A DNA stretch of 64,000 nucleotides from Actibacterium mucosum KCTC 23349 (lineage in GTDB: Bacteria; Pseudomonadota; Alphaproteobacteria; Rhodobacterales; Rhodobacteraceae), in the NCBI RefSeq assembly GCF_000647975.1, contig NZ_JFKE01000003.1, positions 320,206 to 384,205 of the forward strand, given 5' to 3'. Position 1 is the stretch's first letter, and the number at the start of each line of letters is the position of its first letter. Positions 56,744-64,000 of this stretch are shown here, piece by piece. The position numbers were made by a program, and so were the translations under genes. The notes under the pieces are model-generated. The model did not search any database and was not told where the DNA came from. It worked only from the letters and a program-made list of their open reading frames with translations.

Positions 56744-57697
56744 ATGACGTTCCGCCAGAAGCACCTGCTAGGCATCGAGCCGCTTCACCCCGAGGAAATC
56801 CGTACCGTCCTCGACCTTGCCGACCAATATGTTGATTTCAATCGCGGTTCGTCGAAACACGCCGACACGCTGGCCGGCCTGACGCAGATCAACATGTTCT
56901 TCGAGAACTCGACCCGCACGCAGGCTAGTTTCGAATTGGCCGGCAAACGGCTGGGCGCCGACGTGATGAACATGGCGATGCAGGCCAGTTCGATCAAAAA
57001 GGGCGAAACCCTGATCGACACAGCGCTGACACTGAACGCGATGCATCCCGATCTGCTGGTGGTGCGCCATCCGCATTCCGGTGCGGTGGACCTGCTGGCG
57101 CAGAAGGTGAATTGCGCGGTGCTGAATGCCGGCGACGGGCGCCACGAACACCCCACGCAGGCGCTGTTGGACGCGCTGACAATCCGCCGCGCCAAGGGTC
57201 AGTTGCACCGCCTGAACATCGCCATTTGCGGCGACATCGCCCATTCGCGCGTCGCCCGGTCGAACATCCTGCTTCTGGGCAAGATGGAGAACCGCATCCG
57301 CCTTGTTGGCCCGCCCACCCTGATGCCCGCACGCATCGACGAATTCGGTGTCGAAGTCTACGACGACATGCGCGAGGGCCTGCGCGATGTCGATGTGGTG
57401 ATGATGCTGCGCCTGCAACGCGAGCGCATGGATGGTGGGTTCATCCCGTCGGAACGCGAGTATTACCACCGCTTCGGGCTGGACGCCGACAAGCTGTCGG
57501 TCGCCAAGCCCGACGCCATCGTGATGCATCCCGGCCCCATGAACCGCGGGGTCGAGATCGACGGCGAGATCGCCGACGACATCACCCGCTCGGTCATCCA
57601 GGAACAGGTGGAAATGGGGGTCGCGGTGCGGATGGCGGCGATGGACCTGCTGGCGCGGAACCTGCGGGCCAAGCTGGATGAGGGCAGATATGCCTAG
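56744..57697 (+). CDS. pyrB: Aspartate carbamoyltransferase catalytic subunit
   Basis: A 317-residue enzyme that joins carbamoyl phosphate and aspartate, the first committed pyrimidine step. The carbamoyl-phosphate motif [15 protein letters not shown] and [10 protein letters not shown] are present; the aspartate loop is [19 protein letters not shown] site precedes the ATG at 56744; an upstream in-frame start at 56687 is less likely. No pyrI is present. It overlaps the next gene by eight bases. Confidence 0.96.
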   Translation: MTFRQKHLLGIEPLHPEEIRTVLDLADQYVDFNRGSSKHADTLAGLTQINMFFENSTRTQASFELAGKRLGADVMNMAMQASSIKKGETLIDTALTLNAMHPDLLVVRHPHSGAVDLLAQKVNCAVLNAGDGRHEHPTQALLDALTIRRAKGQLHRLNIAICGDIAHSRVARSNILLLGKMENRIRLVGPPTLMPARIDEFGVEVYDDMREGLRDVDVVMMLRLQRERMDGGFIPSEREYYHRFGLDADKLSVAKPDAIVMHPGPMNRGVEIDGEIADDITRSVIQEQVEMGVAVRMAAMDLLARNLRAKLDEGRYA

Positions 57698-58247
57698 TTC
57701 TCAGTGGGACATGTTCCTTGATTCCGACGAAGCGATCGTCTGGGAAGGCGCGCCGCGCAGGTCAGTTTTTTTGTTGTCTTCGAACGACCTAATCTTGATC
57801 CCCTTTTCGCTTCTTTGGGCCGGTTTCGCGTTGTTTTGGAACTTGGGTGTTTGGAATATCGGCGCACCCTTTTACTTTAAACTCTTCGGTCTTCCGTTCC
57901 TCGTTGCGGGCGCCTACATCACCGTGGGTCGCTTTTTCGTTTCCGCAGCCGCACGGAGAAGAACACGATACGCACTTTCCAACAAACGCGCATTCATTGC
58001 GACAAGCCTGTTCTCGGAAACTCTTCAGGAAATGCCAATCACCAAATCAATGCCGCTTGAATTGGTGCCAGGAACCAATGGCAAGGTCACGCTTGGCCCC
58101 AAAACTGTCAATGCGCGACAATGGAACGCTTCCTTGACGTGGTCCGGCAAGTCCAACGACTTTGCCTTTGAAAACATCGGCGACGCTCAAAGCGTCTACC
58201 AGATGATCCGCAACATCCAGCGAGGCGACGATGAAAACGCTTCTTGA
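57690..58247 (+). CDS. PH-like-domain membrane protein between pyrB and pyrC'
   Basis: A 185-residue protein with two membrane helices near residues 30-52 and 60-88, followed by a bacterial PH-like domain containing [20 protein letters not shown]. Its base composition is less GC-rich than its neighbours. It overlaps pyrB by eight bases and the dihydroorotase homologue by 17, so it is fully embedded in the operon. No pyrimidine function is known for it. The ATG at 57690 follows AGGG. Confidence 0.72.
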   Translation: MPSSQWDMFLDSDEAIVWEGAPRRSVFLLSSNDLILIPFSLLWAGFALFWNLGVWNIGAPFYFKLFGLPFLVAGAYITVGRFFVSAAARRRTRYALSNKRAFIATSLFSETLQEMPITKSMPLELVPGTNGKVTLGPKTVNARQWNASLTWSGKSNDFAFENIGDAQSVYQMIRNIQRGDDENAS

Positions 58248-59505
58248 AAACGCCCGCATAATTGACCCCGAAGGCGGCACCGACCGCATCGGTTGGCTGC
58301 TGATCGAAAACGGCGCCATCGCCGGCACCGGTTGCGAAGAAGCCCCGCAAGGGGCTGATGAGCGGATCAACTGCGCCGGCAAATGCCTTGCACCGGGTAT
58401 CGTCGATATCGGCGTAAAAATCGGCGAGCCCGGTGAGCGGCACAAGGAAAGCTTTGCCTCGGCCGGTCGCGCCGCGGCCGCCGGCGGCGTGACCACCATG
58501 GTCACACGCCCCGATACAACGCCCGCCATCGACACCCCCGAGGCGCTGGAATTTGTCACCCGCCGCGCCACCGAAGACAGCCCCGTCCGCATCGCCCCCA
58601 TGGCCGCCCTGACCAAGGGCCGCGCAGGCCGTGAGATGACCGAGATCGGGTTCCTTCTGGACGCCGGCGCGGTCGCTTTTACCGATGGCGACGCGGTGAC
58701 CACCGATGCCAAGGTTCTGAGCCGCGCAATGACTTATGCCCGCAGCCTCGGCGCGCTTGTGATGGCCCATCCACAGGATCCCAGCCTGTCGAAGGGCGCC
58801 GCCGTCACCTCGGGCAAATTTGCCAGCCTGCGCGGTCTGCCCGCCGTCAGCCCGATGGCCGAACGCATGGCGATGGACCGCGACATGGCCTTGGTCGAAA
58901 TGACGGGCGTGCGCTATCACGCCGATCAGATCACCACCGCCCGCGCCCTGCCCGCGCTGGAACGCGCGAAGAAAAACGGGCTGGACGTCACCGCCGGCGT
59001 ATCGATCCACCACCTGACGCTGAACGAGTTGGATGTCGGCGATTACCGCACCTTCTTCAAGGTTAAGCCGCCGCTGCGGTCCGAGGATGACCGGCAAGCC
59101 CTGATCCAAGCGGTGGCCAGCGGACTGATTGATGTCGTCTGTTCGATGCACACGCCGCAAGACGAGGAAAGCAAACGCCTGCCCTTCGAAGAGGCCGCCA
59201 GCGGCGCCGTGGGGTTGGAGACCCTGCTGCCCGCCGCCATGCGGCTTGTCCATTCCGGCCAGATCGACCTGCCGACCCTGTGGCGGGCCCTGTCGTTGAA
59301 CCCGGCAAAGAGGCTTGGCCTGGCCGGAGGGCGTCTGACTGCCGGAAGTCCGGCGGATCTCGTGCTGTTTGACCCCGACGCACCCTTTGTTCTGGACCGG
59401 TTCAAGTTGAACTCCAAATCCAAGAACACCCCGTTTGACGGGGCACGGATGCAGGGTAAGGTATTGAGCACATGGGTGGGTGGCGCACGCGTTTTCGGCG
59501 GGTGA
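58231..59505 (+). CDS. pyrC: Dihydroorotase homologue lacking metal ligands (PyrC'-like)
   Basis: A 424-residue type I dihydroorotase-family protein. The usual zinc-binding HxH (as in DLHVHLREPG) is replaced by Gly61 and Lys63 in VDIGVKIGEPG, the following substrate-binding Arg is Gly, and the catalytic Asp of SDHAPH is Met306 in CSMHTPQ. His260/261 and a later EAASGAVGLETLLPAA are kept. Such inactive PyrC' proteins pair with aspartate carbamoyltransferase in Pseudomonas. Its enzyme role here is therefore doubtful, and a true dihydroorotase must be elsewhere. Confidence 0.85.
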   Translation: MKTLLENARIIDPEGGTDRIGWLLIENGAIAGTGCEEAPQGADERINCAGKCLAPGIVDIGVKIGEPGERHKESFASAGRAAAAGGVTTMVTRPDTTPAIDTPEALEFVTRRATEDSPVRIAPMAALTKGRAGREMTEIGFLLDAGAVAFTDGDAVTTDAKVLSRAMTYARSLGALVMAHPQDPSLSKGAAVTSGKFASLRGLPAVSPMAERMAMDRDMALVEMTGVRYHADQITTARALPALERAKKNGLDVTAGVSIHHLTLNELDVGDYRTFFKVKPPLRSEDDRQALIQAVASGLIDVVCSMHTPQDEESKRLPFEEAASGAVGLETLLPAAMRLVHSGQIDLPTLWRALSLNPAKRLGLAGGRLTAGSPADLVLFDPDAPFVLDRFKLNSKSKNTPFDGARMQGKVLSTWVGGARVFGG

Positions 59506-59549
59506 TCACGCCAATCAGCCAGCAGCAGGAGAACGTGCAAAGATGAAAG

Positions 59550-60155
59550 ATGCCTGATATTACAAGCAGCTGGAGCCTTTTGGCAGTGGTGGCCGGTCTG
59601 GCTTATCTGTTGGGCGCGGTGCCGTTTGGCATCGTTATGGCACGCCTCTTTGGCCTTGGTGATTTACGCAAGATCGGGTCGGGAAATATCGGCGCAACGA
59701 ACGTGTTGCGGACGGGGAACAAGCTGGCTGCCTTTCTGACTGTGGTCCTGGATGCAGGCAAAGGTGGCATAGCTGTTTTGATTGCAAGGTACACCGTTGG
59801 CGAGGATGCTGCGCAGATTGCCGGGCTGTGCGCCTTTCTGGGGCATCTTTTCCCGGTCTACCTTGGATTCAAGGGCGGCAAAGGGGTGGCCACGTTTCTT
59901 GGTACGCTTTTGGCACTGGCCTGGCCCGTTGGCCTGCTGGCCTGCGCCGCTTGGCTGATTTGCGCTGTGATTTCCCGTTATAGCTCGCTATCGGCATTGG
60001 TTTCGGCTGCGGTTTCACCCATCTTCATGGTCTACACTGGCAACGGCTCGATGTTGGTCCTTGGGCTGGTGCTGACGTTCCTGATCTATGTGCGTCATTG
60101 GGAGAACATTCAGCGCCTCAAAGCTGGCACTGAAACCAAGATTGGTAAAAAGTAG
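59550..60155 (+). CDS. plsY: Glycerol-3-phosphate acyltransferase PlsY
   Basis: A 201-residue polytopic membrane enzyme that acylates glycerol-3-phosphate from acyl-phosphate. The three conserved loops are GSGNIGATNVLRTG, FKGGKGVAT and YVRHWENIQRL. About five hydrophobic segments are seen. It follows pyrC' by 44 bases on the same strand; plsC, the next step, is at 15.4 kb. Confidence 0.95.
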   Translation: MPDITSSWSLLAVVAGLAYLLGAVPFGIVMARLFGLGDLRKIGSGNIGATNVLRTGNKLAAFLTVVLDAGKGGIAVLIARYTVGEDAAQIAGLCAFLGHLFPVYLGFKGGKGVATFLGTLLALAWPVGLLACAAWLICAVISRYSSLSALVSAAVSPIFMVYTGNGSMLVLGLVLTFLIYVRHWENIQRLKAGTETKIGKK

Positions 60156-60284
60156 CCGCGATCTGCCTAAATTTTTGGCGATAACCCCTGAAATAGCACA
60201 GCTTACGCGGCGGATGGCACGGTACCGGCGCAAGAATTGCTAATTACTTGTGACTTTGCCCAAACCCGTGGCTTTAATCGGCCA

Positions 60285-61709
60285 ATGACGCAGGCAAATT
60301 TTGACGAGATGCTGCTTGGGCCGGACCAGGTACGCGACCCCTACAAGGTCTATTCGGAATGGTTTCATTCCGAGGACCTGAAACAGCTGCGGCGCAAATC
60401 GCAGGATGCCGAGGCCTTTTTTCGGCGCATCGGTATCACGTTCAACGTTTACGGACAGGCCGAGGCAGACGAGCGTCTGATCCCGTTCGACATTGTCCCG
60501 CGGATCATCGCTGCACGCGAATGGGCCCGGCTGGAACGCGGTATCGAACAGCGCGTTCGGGCCGTGAACGCCTTTCTGCACGATATCTATCATCGGCAAG
60601 AGATTTTGCGCGCAGGCCGCATTCCTGCCGAGATCATCGCCGGAAACGAGGCCTTCCTTCCCGAGATGATCGGCGTGAACCCGCCCGGAGGTGTCTATAC
60701 CCACATCGTGGGCGTCGACCTTGTGCGGACCGGTCCGGACGAGTTTTTTGTGCTCGAAGACAACGTGCGCACCCCTTCCGGCGTGTCCTATATGCTGGAA
60801 AACCGGGAAACGATGCTGCAGATGTTCCCTGAACTTTTCACACAGCTGAACGTGCGCCCGGTATCCGCCTATCCGCAAAAGCTGCGAAAATCTTTGTGTG
60901 ATACAGCACCGGAAGGCTCGCCCAACAGCAAGCCAGTGCTGGCCGTGCTGACCCCTGGCATCCACAACTCGGCCTATTTCGAACATGCGTTCCTGGCGGA
61001 CCAGATGGGTGCGGAACTGGTCGAAAGTGCCGATTTGCAGGTGGTGGATGGACGCATCGCGATGCGGACCACGCAGGGCTATCAGCCGATCGACGTGCTG
61101 TATCGACGGGTAGATGACGAATACCTCGACCCCCTGACCTTCAATCCTGACAGCCTGTTGGGTGTGCCCGGCATCATGGACGTTTATCGCGCAGGCAACA
61201 TCACCCTGGCCAATGCCCCCGGCACCGGCATTGCAGATGACAAGGCGCTGTATTCCTACATGCCGGAAATCATCGAGTTCTATACCGGCGAGCAAGCGAT
61301 CCTTAAAAACGTTCCGACATGGCGGTGCTCGGAACCCGAGGCGCTGTCGCATGTATTGGCCAATTTGAAGGATCTGGTCGTGAAAGAGGTTCACGGCTCG
61401 GGCGGGTATGGCATGTTGGTGGGCCCTGCTGCCAGCAAGCGGGAACTGGCTGATTTTGAAAAGAAACTGCGCGCAAAACCTGCCAACTATATCGCACAGC
61501 CCACCCTGGCGCTGTCGACGGTGCCCATTCTCGCCAAAGAAGGGCTGGCCCCGCGCCACGTGGACTTGCGGCCATTTGTTTTGGTGTCGCCCAACCGGAT
61601 CGACATTACGCCGGGCGGCCTGACACGCGTGGCGCTGAAGAAAGGGTCGCTGGTTGTGAACTCGTCCCAAGGTGGCGGGACCAAGGACACTTGGGTGCTG
61701 GGGGACTGA
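60285..61709 (+). CDS. Circularly permuted ATP-grasp protein (DUF404/DUF407)
   Basis: A 474-residue protein of the permuted ATP-grasp type 2 family. Segments seen are FFVLEDNVRTPSGVSYML, LTPGIHNSAYFEHAFLADQ, GTGIADDKALYSYMPEII and VVKEVHGSGGYGMLVGP with the nucleotide-binding lysine. It is predicted to form amide bonds on a peptide. It heads the ATP-grasp - alpha-E - transglutaminase - Anbu operon. The ATG at 60285 is favoured over an in-frame upstream start at 60237. Confidence 0.9.
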   Translation: MTQANFDEMLLGPDQVRDPYKVYSEWFHSEDLKQLRRKSQDAEAFFRRIGITFNVYGQAEADERLIPFDIVPRIIAAREWARLERGIEQRVRAVNAFLHDIYHRQEILRAGRIPAEIIAGNEAFLPEMIGVNPPGGVYTHIVGVDLVRTGPDEFFVLEDNVRTPSGVSYMLENRETMLQMFPELFTQLNVRPVSAYPQKLRKSLCDTAPEGSPNSKPVLAVLTPGIHNSAYFEHAFLADQMGAELVESADLQVVDGRIAMRTTQGYQPIDVLYRRVDDEYLDPLTFNPDSLLGVPGIMDVYRAGNITLANAPGTGIADDKALYSYMPEIIEFYTGEQAILKNVPTWRCSEPEALSHVLANLKDLVVKEVHGSGGYGMLVGPAASKRELADFEKKLRAKPANYIAQPTLALSTVPILAKEGLAPRHVDLRPFVLVSPNRIDITPGGLTRVALKKGSLVVNSSQGGGTKDTWVLGD

Positions 61710-61713
61710 CGCG

Positions 61714-62658
61714 ATGATGTTGGGAAAAACCGCCGGTGGGCTGTTCTGGATGTTCCGCTATCTTGAACGGGCCGAAAACACGGCGCGCCTGCTTGAGGCG
61801 GGGTGGCATATGGCGCTGACGCGCTCGGCCAACGGCGAAAGCGAATGGCGGTCGATTGTCACGACGGCGGGCATGAACGTCGCCTATGAAGAACGCCACG
61901 ACGAATACACCTCGCAGAATGTCATCAACTTCCTGCTTCGAGACAAGGCAAACCCGTCCAGCGTGATCTCGACCATTCAGGCAGCCCGCTCCAACGCCCG
62001 TCTGGTCCGCACCGCTTTGTCCAGCGAGGTGTGGGAGGCCACGAACGAATGCTGGATGACATTGAAAGAAGCGCTGGCCCGCCCGATAACGGCACGCAAC
62101 CTGCACGATATCCTAGCGTCTATCCGGTTCCGGACATCGGTTGTACGGGGCGCACTGCATGGCACGATGCTGCGCAACGACATCTTCTCGTTCGCGCGGC
62201 TTGGCACCTTTATCGAACGCGCGGACAACACCGCGCGCATTCTTGACGTGAAATACTACGTGCTTTTGCCATCGGCGGCCTTCGTGGGGACCAGCGTCGA
62301 CAATGCCCAGTGGGAGGTGATCTTGCGATCGGTCTCGGCCGAGCGGTCGTTCCGATGGTTGCATGCGGGTGAGACGTCGCCGCTGGGTATTGCCGAGTTC
62401 CTGATCCTGGACGCGCGCATGCCGCGCTCTTTGGCCTTTTGCTGCGGGCAGATCGGCGAACACCTTGCGCAACTGGAAAAGGAATACGCATTGCGTCACG
62501 ACAGCCAGGCACAGGCCGGAAGGATCTGCGATCGTATCTCGTCCTGCACGATCAACTCGATCTTTCAGGACGGTTTGCACGAGTTCCTTGGCGAAATGAT
62601 CCGTGACATCACCTGCCTTTCGGGCACAATCGAAAAAGACTTTCGGTTTTACGGCTAG
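61714..62658 (+). CDS. Alpha-E domain protein (DUF403)
   Basis: A 314-residue, mainly helical protein of the alpha-E family, with the N-terminal GLFWMFRYLERAENTARLLE motif and a repeat-like RLGTFIERADNTARILDVK near residue 165. These helical proteins always accompany the permuted ATP-grasp and are thought to be its partner. It starts five bases after the ATP-grasp stop (ATG 61714 or 61717). No catalytic residues are known. Confidence 0.9.
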   Translation: MMLGKTAGGLFWMFRYLERAENTARLLEAGWHMALTRSANGESEWRSIVTTAGMNVAYEERHDEYTSQNVINFLLRDKANPSSVISTIQAARSNARLVRTALSSEVWEATNECWMTLKEALARPITARNLHDILASIRFRTSVVRGALHGTMLRNDIFSFARLGTFIERADNTARILDVKYYVLLPSAAFVGTSVDNAQWEVILRSVSAERSFRWLHAGETSPLGIAEFLILDARMPRSLAFCCGQIGEHLAQLEKEYALRHDSQAQAGRICDRISSCTINSIFQDGLHEFLGEMIRDITCLSGTIEKDFRFYG

Positions 62659-62661
62659 CCT

Positions 62662-63468
62662 ATGAAACTCGGCATCACTCATGTCACGACTTACACCTAC
62701 GATCAGCCGGTGCATTATGCGCTGCAACAGTTGCGCCTGATCCCACGCAGTGGACATGGTCAGAAGGTGGTGGAATGGGCTTCCGAGATTTTCGGTGGCA
62801 CCAAGCAGTTGAGTTTCGACGATCAGTTCATCAACCACACCGAGCTTGTGAAAGTTGACCCCGGTGCAACGCGGATCGAGATTGTCAGCAAGGGTATTGT
62901 CGAAACCGAAGACCGCAACGGTATCGTTGGCGACCATTCCGGTTTTGCCCCGCTTTGGTTGTTCAAAGCGCCGACATCGATGACTGCGGCCGGAAACAAC
63001 GTGCGTCAAATGGCGGCCAACCTGCGGGCGGACGCCGGCGAGATGGGCGATCTGGATCGTCTGCACACCATGTCGCGCATGATCGCGGACAAGGTCGCCT
63101 ATACCTTGGGCCACACCGACAGCACCACAACAGCCGAAGCAGCGCTAAGCGCCGGTGTCGGGGTTTGTCAGGACCACGCCCACATCATGATCGCCGTAGC
63201 GCGGCATATGGGAATGCCTGCGCGCTATGTCAGCGGCTACCTTTTGATGGATGGTCAAACCGCGCAGGATGCCAGCCATGCCTGGTGCGAGGTTTGGACC
63301 GCGGGCCTGGGATGGGTCGGTTTTGATGTGTCGAACGGGATTTGCCCCGATGCGCGCTATGTCCGCGTGGCGACCGGCCGCGACTACAACGACGCGGCGC
63401 CCATTCTGGGCGTTCGGCAAGGCGCGGGGCAGGAAAACCTGCATGTGGCCTTGCAGGTTCAGCAATAG
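62662..63468 (+). CDS. Transglutaminase-like cysteine protease
   Basis: A 268-residue transglutaminase-core protein with an N-terminal beta domain. The catalytic triad is visible: Cys169 in GVGVCQDHAHIMIAVARHMG, His206 in ASHAWCEVW and Asp222 in WVGFDVSNG. The family includes peptidases. It begins three bases after the alpha-E stop and is followed by the Anbu gene after 34 bases. Confidence 0.92.
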   Translation: MKLGITHVTTYTYDQPVHYALQQLRLIPRSGHGQKVVEWASEIFGGTKQLSFDDQFINHTELVKVDPGATRIEIVSKGIVETEDRNGIVGDHSGFAPLWLFKAPTSMTAAGNNVRQMAANLRADAGEMGDLDRLHTMSRMIADKVAYTLGHTDSTTTAEAALSAGVGVCQDHAHIMIAVARHMGMPARYVSGYLLMDGQTAQDASHAWCEVWTAGLGWVGFDVSNGICPDARYVRVATGRDYNDAAPILGVRQGAGQENLHVALQVQQ

Positions 63469-63502
63469 GCTGCTTCAAAGAAGCGATGAAAAGAGGGGCG
63501 CC

Positions 63503-64000
63503 ATGACATATTGCGTTGGCCTGATGTTGAGGGGCGGGTTGGTCTTTATGTCCGACACCCGCACGAACTCGGGCGTCGATAACATTTCGACCTTCCGCAA
63601 GATGTTTAATTGGGAGGTTCCGGGCGAACGATCGATCACTCTGATGACCGCCGGTAATCTGGCGACCACGCAGGCCGTTGTCAGCCTTCTGGACGAACGC
63701 GTAAAGGAACCGGGCAACCGTGCGCCCTGCATTCTGGAAACCGACTCGATGTTTCAAACGGCGCGGATGGTCGGCGGTTTGTTGAAAGAGGTGATCGCAA
63801 CGCATGCTGAAACCGGCCAGCGGGCCGACGCCACCTTCAATGCAACGATGATACTGGGTGGGCAAATCGGCGACGGCGACCCGCGCCTGTTCCTGATCTA
63901 TCCAGAAGGCAATTTTGTCGAAGCCAGCTTTGACACGCCGTTTTTTCAGATCGGCGAAACCAAATATGGCCGCCCGATCCTTGTACGCGCTTACGACGCC
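63503..64000 (+). CDS. Anbu proteasome-type peptidase (3' end beyond the window)
   Basis: The first 166 codons of an Ntn-hydrolase of the Anbu (ancestral beta subunit) family. The start MTYCVGLMLRGGLVFMSDTR gives a nucleophile Thr after Met removal; Asp of MSDTR and Lys of ISTFRKMFNW fill the proteasome-like triad. Anbu proteins form open ring or helical assemblies. The gene lacks its C-terminus here. Its operon of ATP-grasp, alpha-E and transglutaminase is the conserved Anbu context. Confidence 0.9.
   Translation, partial: MTYCVGLMLRGGLVFMSDTRTNSGVDNISTFRKMFNWEVPGERSITLMTAGNLATTQAVVSLLDERVKEPGNRAPCILETDSMFQTARMVGGLLKEVIATHAETGQRADATFNATMILGGQIGDGDPRLFLIYPEGNFVEASFDTPFFQIGETKYGRPILVRAYDA

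Noticed and set aside
60240-61670. A 476-codon open frame on the minus strand opposite the ATP-grasp gene.
   Set aside because: Antisense to a well-conserved gene and with a composition typical of shadow frames.

Overview
The window is a chromosomal stretch from an alphaproteobacterium of the Rhodobacterales (roseobacter-type). This rests on high GC, on the gene families (aa3 oxidase subunit IV, DUF4175/TIGR02302 protein, DUF6173, ETF-quinone oxidoreductase, phaA-phaB, the Anbu operon) and on local orders typical of that group (ftsE-ftsX-plsC, argH-small lipoprotein, clpP-clpX). It is almost fully coding and mostly housekeeping. I found no rRNA, tRNA, insertion sequence, prophage or CRISPR array. 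Both ends cut a gene: clpX at the left and a proteasome-like Anbu peptidase at the right.

Layout. 1-1 kb: clpP and the start of clpX. 1.2-7.2 kb: two ABC importers tail to tail, a YnjBCD-type system (+) and modABC for molybdate (-). 7.2-11.8 kb: a MarR regulator diverging from a tyrosine-degradation operon hmgA - metallo-beta-lactamase-fold hydrolase - maiA - fahA, each joined by start/stop overlap. 11.8-14.8 kb: a CoA-transferase diverging from an LsrF-like aldolase around a nested palindrome. 14.8-21.3 kb: a flavoprotein, plsC-ftsX-ftsE, a zinc-ribbon membrane protein and a DUF4175 protein. 21.4-26.4 kb: lysA, DUF2834, TetR, a glycine-zipper lipoprotein, an LptM-like lipoprotein, argH and a TlpA-type thioredoxin. 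26.4-30.4 kb: an AMP-forming acyl-CoA ligase, a small membrane protein with a sterol-desaturase-family hydroxylase, and a stand-alone EAL phosphodiesterase. 30.5-32.5 kb: phaA and phaB, each followed by a strong terminator.

32.6-41.2 kb: a small Arg-rich protein, LysR-EamA, DUF465, a tRNA-type methyltransferase with DUF2007, a polyprenyl diphosphate synthase, a TPR protein with ispE, and ETF-QO. 41.4-50.4 kb: greA with a leader hairpin, mobA, a lipoprotein with a possible permuted papain-like fold, oxidase subunit IV, DUF6173, an MBL hydrolase, an acyl-CoA dehydrogenase, a Sua5/TsaC protein, YqgE and a DsbD-N-domain protein. 50.4-56.7 kb: an RND pump with its adaptor, moaB and a uracil-DNA glycosylase. 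56.7-60.2 kb: pyrB, a PH-domain membrane protein, a dihydroorotase homologue lacking its metal ligands (PyrC'-like), and plsY. 60.3-64 kb: permuted ATP-grasp, alpha-E, transglutaminase-like protein and Anbu, a predicted peptide-bond-forming and proteolytic system.

The most interesting points are the Anbu operon, the pseudo-dihydroorotase with an intervening membrane gene, the MBL hydrolase built into the homogentisate operon, a MobA with a degenerate nucleotide-binding loop, a UDG without its iron-sulfur cysteines, and about ten convergent gene pairs whose stop codons overlap or abut.
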